Part shown: piece after piece, positions 62,877 to 64,000 of the stretch
Layout: every line of letters begins with the position of its first letter
Position numbering within the stretch: the first letter of the stretch is position 1
NCBI GenBank assembly: GCA_024636215.1
Contig: JAGXHL010000084.1
Location: 3,875-67,874 of the forward strand
DNA length: 64,000 bases
Direction: 5' to 3'
From: Deltaproteobacteria bacterium
GTDB taxonomy: Bacteria; Desulfobacterota; Desulfuromonadia; Desulfuromonadales; BM103
The notes under the pieces: model-generated
Databases searched by the model: none
Told to the model about the DNA's origin: nothing
The model's input: only the letters and a program-made list of their open reading frames with translations
Translations under genes and position numbers: made by a program

Positions 62877-63512
62877 TCACTTAGCCTTGACGCATTTACG
62901 AATCAGTACAAGACCTTGGTTAGGCCCGGGGATCGCACCTTTAACCAGAATCAGATTCTGATCGGCACGCACTTCCACAATTTCCAGATTCTGTTGAGTA
63001 ACACGGGCATTACCCATCTGGCCAGGCATCTTCTTACCTCTATGAACACGTGATGGCCAGGCACTCATACCAATCGAACCGGGGGCACGATGGAATTTAG
63101 AACCATGAGTTGCACGACCACCGGAAAAACCCCAGCGTTTAATAACGCCCTGAAAACCTTTGCCTTTGCTGGTCCCGGTTACGTCAACGATATCGCCGGC
63201 TTTAAAAACCGAGTCACAGGTGACCTGGTCGCCTACCTGATAGTCGTCAACGTTATCTGCGGCAAGCTCACGAAGGGTCGCAAATGCACCCTGGTCAGCT
63301 TTTTTGAAGTGCCCCATCATCGGTTTGTTGACACGATGGGACTTTCTGGCCTCGAAACCGACCTGCAAAGCATTATAGCCATCAGCGGATTCCGTCTTCT
63401 TCTGCACGACGGTACAGGGGCCTGCCTCGACAACAGTGACCGGGACACGGCTACCGTCTGCGACAAAGACCTGGGTCATGCCCAGTTTTTTACCCAAAAT
63501 TCCCTGAATCAT
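62877..63512 (-). CDS. rplC: Ribosomal protein L3
   Basis: The 211-residue protein starts [15 protein letters not shown] and has the loop [27 protein letters not shown] (about 120–146 in parts), reaching to the peptidyl-transferase centre, with the conserved methylated Gln position in the family. It lies 31 bases ahead of rplD. Confidence 0.97.
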   Translation of the reverse strand: MIQGILGKKLGMTQVFVADGSRVPVTVVEAGPCTVVQKKTESADGYNALQVGFEARKSHRVNKPMMGHFKKADQGAFATLRELAADNVDDYQVGDQVTCDSVFKAGDIVDVTGTSKGKGFQGVIKRWGFSGGRATHGSKFHRAPGSIGMSAWPSRVHRGKKMPGQMGNARVTQQNLEIVEVRADQNLILVKGAIPGPNQGLVLIRKCVKAK

Positions 63513-63533
63513 TACTTTACCCTTACTTCGCTA

Positions 63534-63842
63534 TTACAGCTTGATCTCAACGTCAACGCCAGCTGACAGGTCAAGCTTCATTAGAGCATCAACGGTCTGC
63601 TGAGTCGGCTCGACGATATCAAGCAAACGCTTGTGTGTACGCATCTCGAACTGCTCACGACTTTTCTTGTCGACATGAGGCCCACGCAACACGCAGTATT
63701 TATTGATCACAGTCGGCAACGGAATTGGACCGGCGATACGGGCTCCGGTACGCTTGGCGGTGTCGACTATTTCATTGACCGACTGATCGAGCAGCTTGTG
63801 GTCATACGCCTTCAGGCGAATACGGATCTTCTGGTTCGGCAT
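63534..63842 (-). CDS. rpsJ: Ribosomal protein S10
   Basis: The 102-residue protein [20 protein letters not shown]... is the head protein (NusE) that also works in transcription antitermination. I choose ATG 63842; an upstream in-frame extension of 20 codons into the tuf end is not in the family. [29 protein letters not shown] (about 37–65 in parts) confirms it. Confidence 0.97.
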   Translation of the reverse strand: MPNQKIRIRLKAYDHKLLDQSVNEIVDTAKRTGARIAGPIPLPTVINKYCVLRGPHVDKKSREQFEMRTHKRLLDIVEPTQQTVDALMKLDLSAGVDVEIKL

Positions 63843-63855
63843 GATCTCGTCCTTT

Positions 63856-64000
63856 TTATTCGACAATTTCGCTGACGACACCGGCGCCAACCGTACGGCC
63901 ACCCTCGCGGATTGCGAAGCGAAGCTCTTTATCCATGGCGATCGGGGTGATCAGTTCAACAGTGACTGCAATGTTATCGCCAGGCATGACCATCTCGGTG
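63856..64000 (-). CDS. tuf: Elongation factor Tu, C-terminal end (cut by window edge)
   Basis: The last 48 codons, ending at the stop 63856–63858, read [20 protein letters not shown] and [20 protein letters not shown], the conserved end of EF-Tu domain 3. It delivers aminoacyl-tRNA to the ribosome. It lies 13 bases upstream of rpsJ, the usual str/S10 junction. Confidence 0.95.
   Translation of the reverse strand, partial: TEMVMPGDNIAVTVELITPIAMDKELRFAIREGGRTVGAGVVSEIVE

Overview
The window reads as a chromosomal segment of a deltaproteobacterium, most likely of the Desulfuromonadales (Geobacter, Pelobacter and Desulfuromonas relatives). The grounds are the gene neighbourhoods (ispE–tRNA-Gln–prs–rplY–pth; tilS–ftsH–folP–cdaA–cdaR–glmM–pdxJ–acpS–nnr–tsaE–lysC–cimA; trp–accD–folC–lptD), an outer-membrane LPS assembly protein, a citramalate route to isoleucine and moderate GC content. 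Two TRAP transporter systems suggest use of organic acids. This taxonomic reading is inference from gene content and order.

Layout. 1–3001: pth (partial), rplY, prs, tRNA-Gln and ispE on the minus strand. 3002–3801: an 800-base gap with a good sigma-54 promoter. 3802–11424: plus-strand transport region with a DctPQM-type TRAP system, a UspA-like protein, then a TAXI-type binding protein and a fused TRAP permease that carries a lipoyl-like domain. 11593–13485: a minus-strand pair, a free-standing E2 acyltransferase catalytic domain followed by a soluble PAS histidine kinase, convergent with the TRAP genes. 13780–28434: a small zinc-ribbon protein, then a long minus-strand housekeeping series (helix-hairpin-helix protein, cimA, lysC, tsaE, CBS protein, nnr, acpS, pdxJ, glmM, cdaR, cdaA, folP, ftsH, tilS). 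28495–28688: elongator and initiator tRNA-Met. 28745–36819: SPOR protein, argS, FtsB/DivIC-like protein, ComEA-like protein, a very large lptD and folC. 36871–48074: accD and a trp cluster (E-G-D-C-B2-F-B1, a DEAD-box helicase and a uracil-DNA glycosylase, then A). 48258–48701: a lone plus-strand FKBP isomerase. 48782–64000: the S10–spc–alpha ribosomal protein superoperon on the minus strand from tuf (partial) to rplQ, with secY, adk, map and rpoA.

How the genes work together. Most of the window is core metabolism and information processing: translation, protein export, tryptophan, isoleucine and lysine/threonine entry steps, folate, pyridoxine, isoprenoid and PRPP synthesis, peptidoglycan precursor supply coupled to c-di-AMP (cdaA–cdaR–glmM), and LPS export. 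The accessory part is 3.6–13.5 kb, concerned with transport and sensing. The most unusual items are a substrate-binding-protein-like domain fused in front of LptD, a lipoyl-like domain inside a TRAP permease near an E2 core that lacks its own lipoyl domain, and insertion of a helicase and a DNA glycosylase between trpB and trpA. I saw no insertion sequence, prophage, CRISPR array or rRNA operon.
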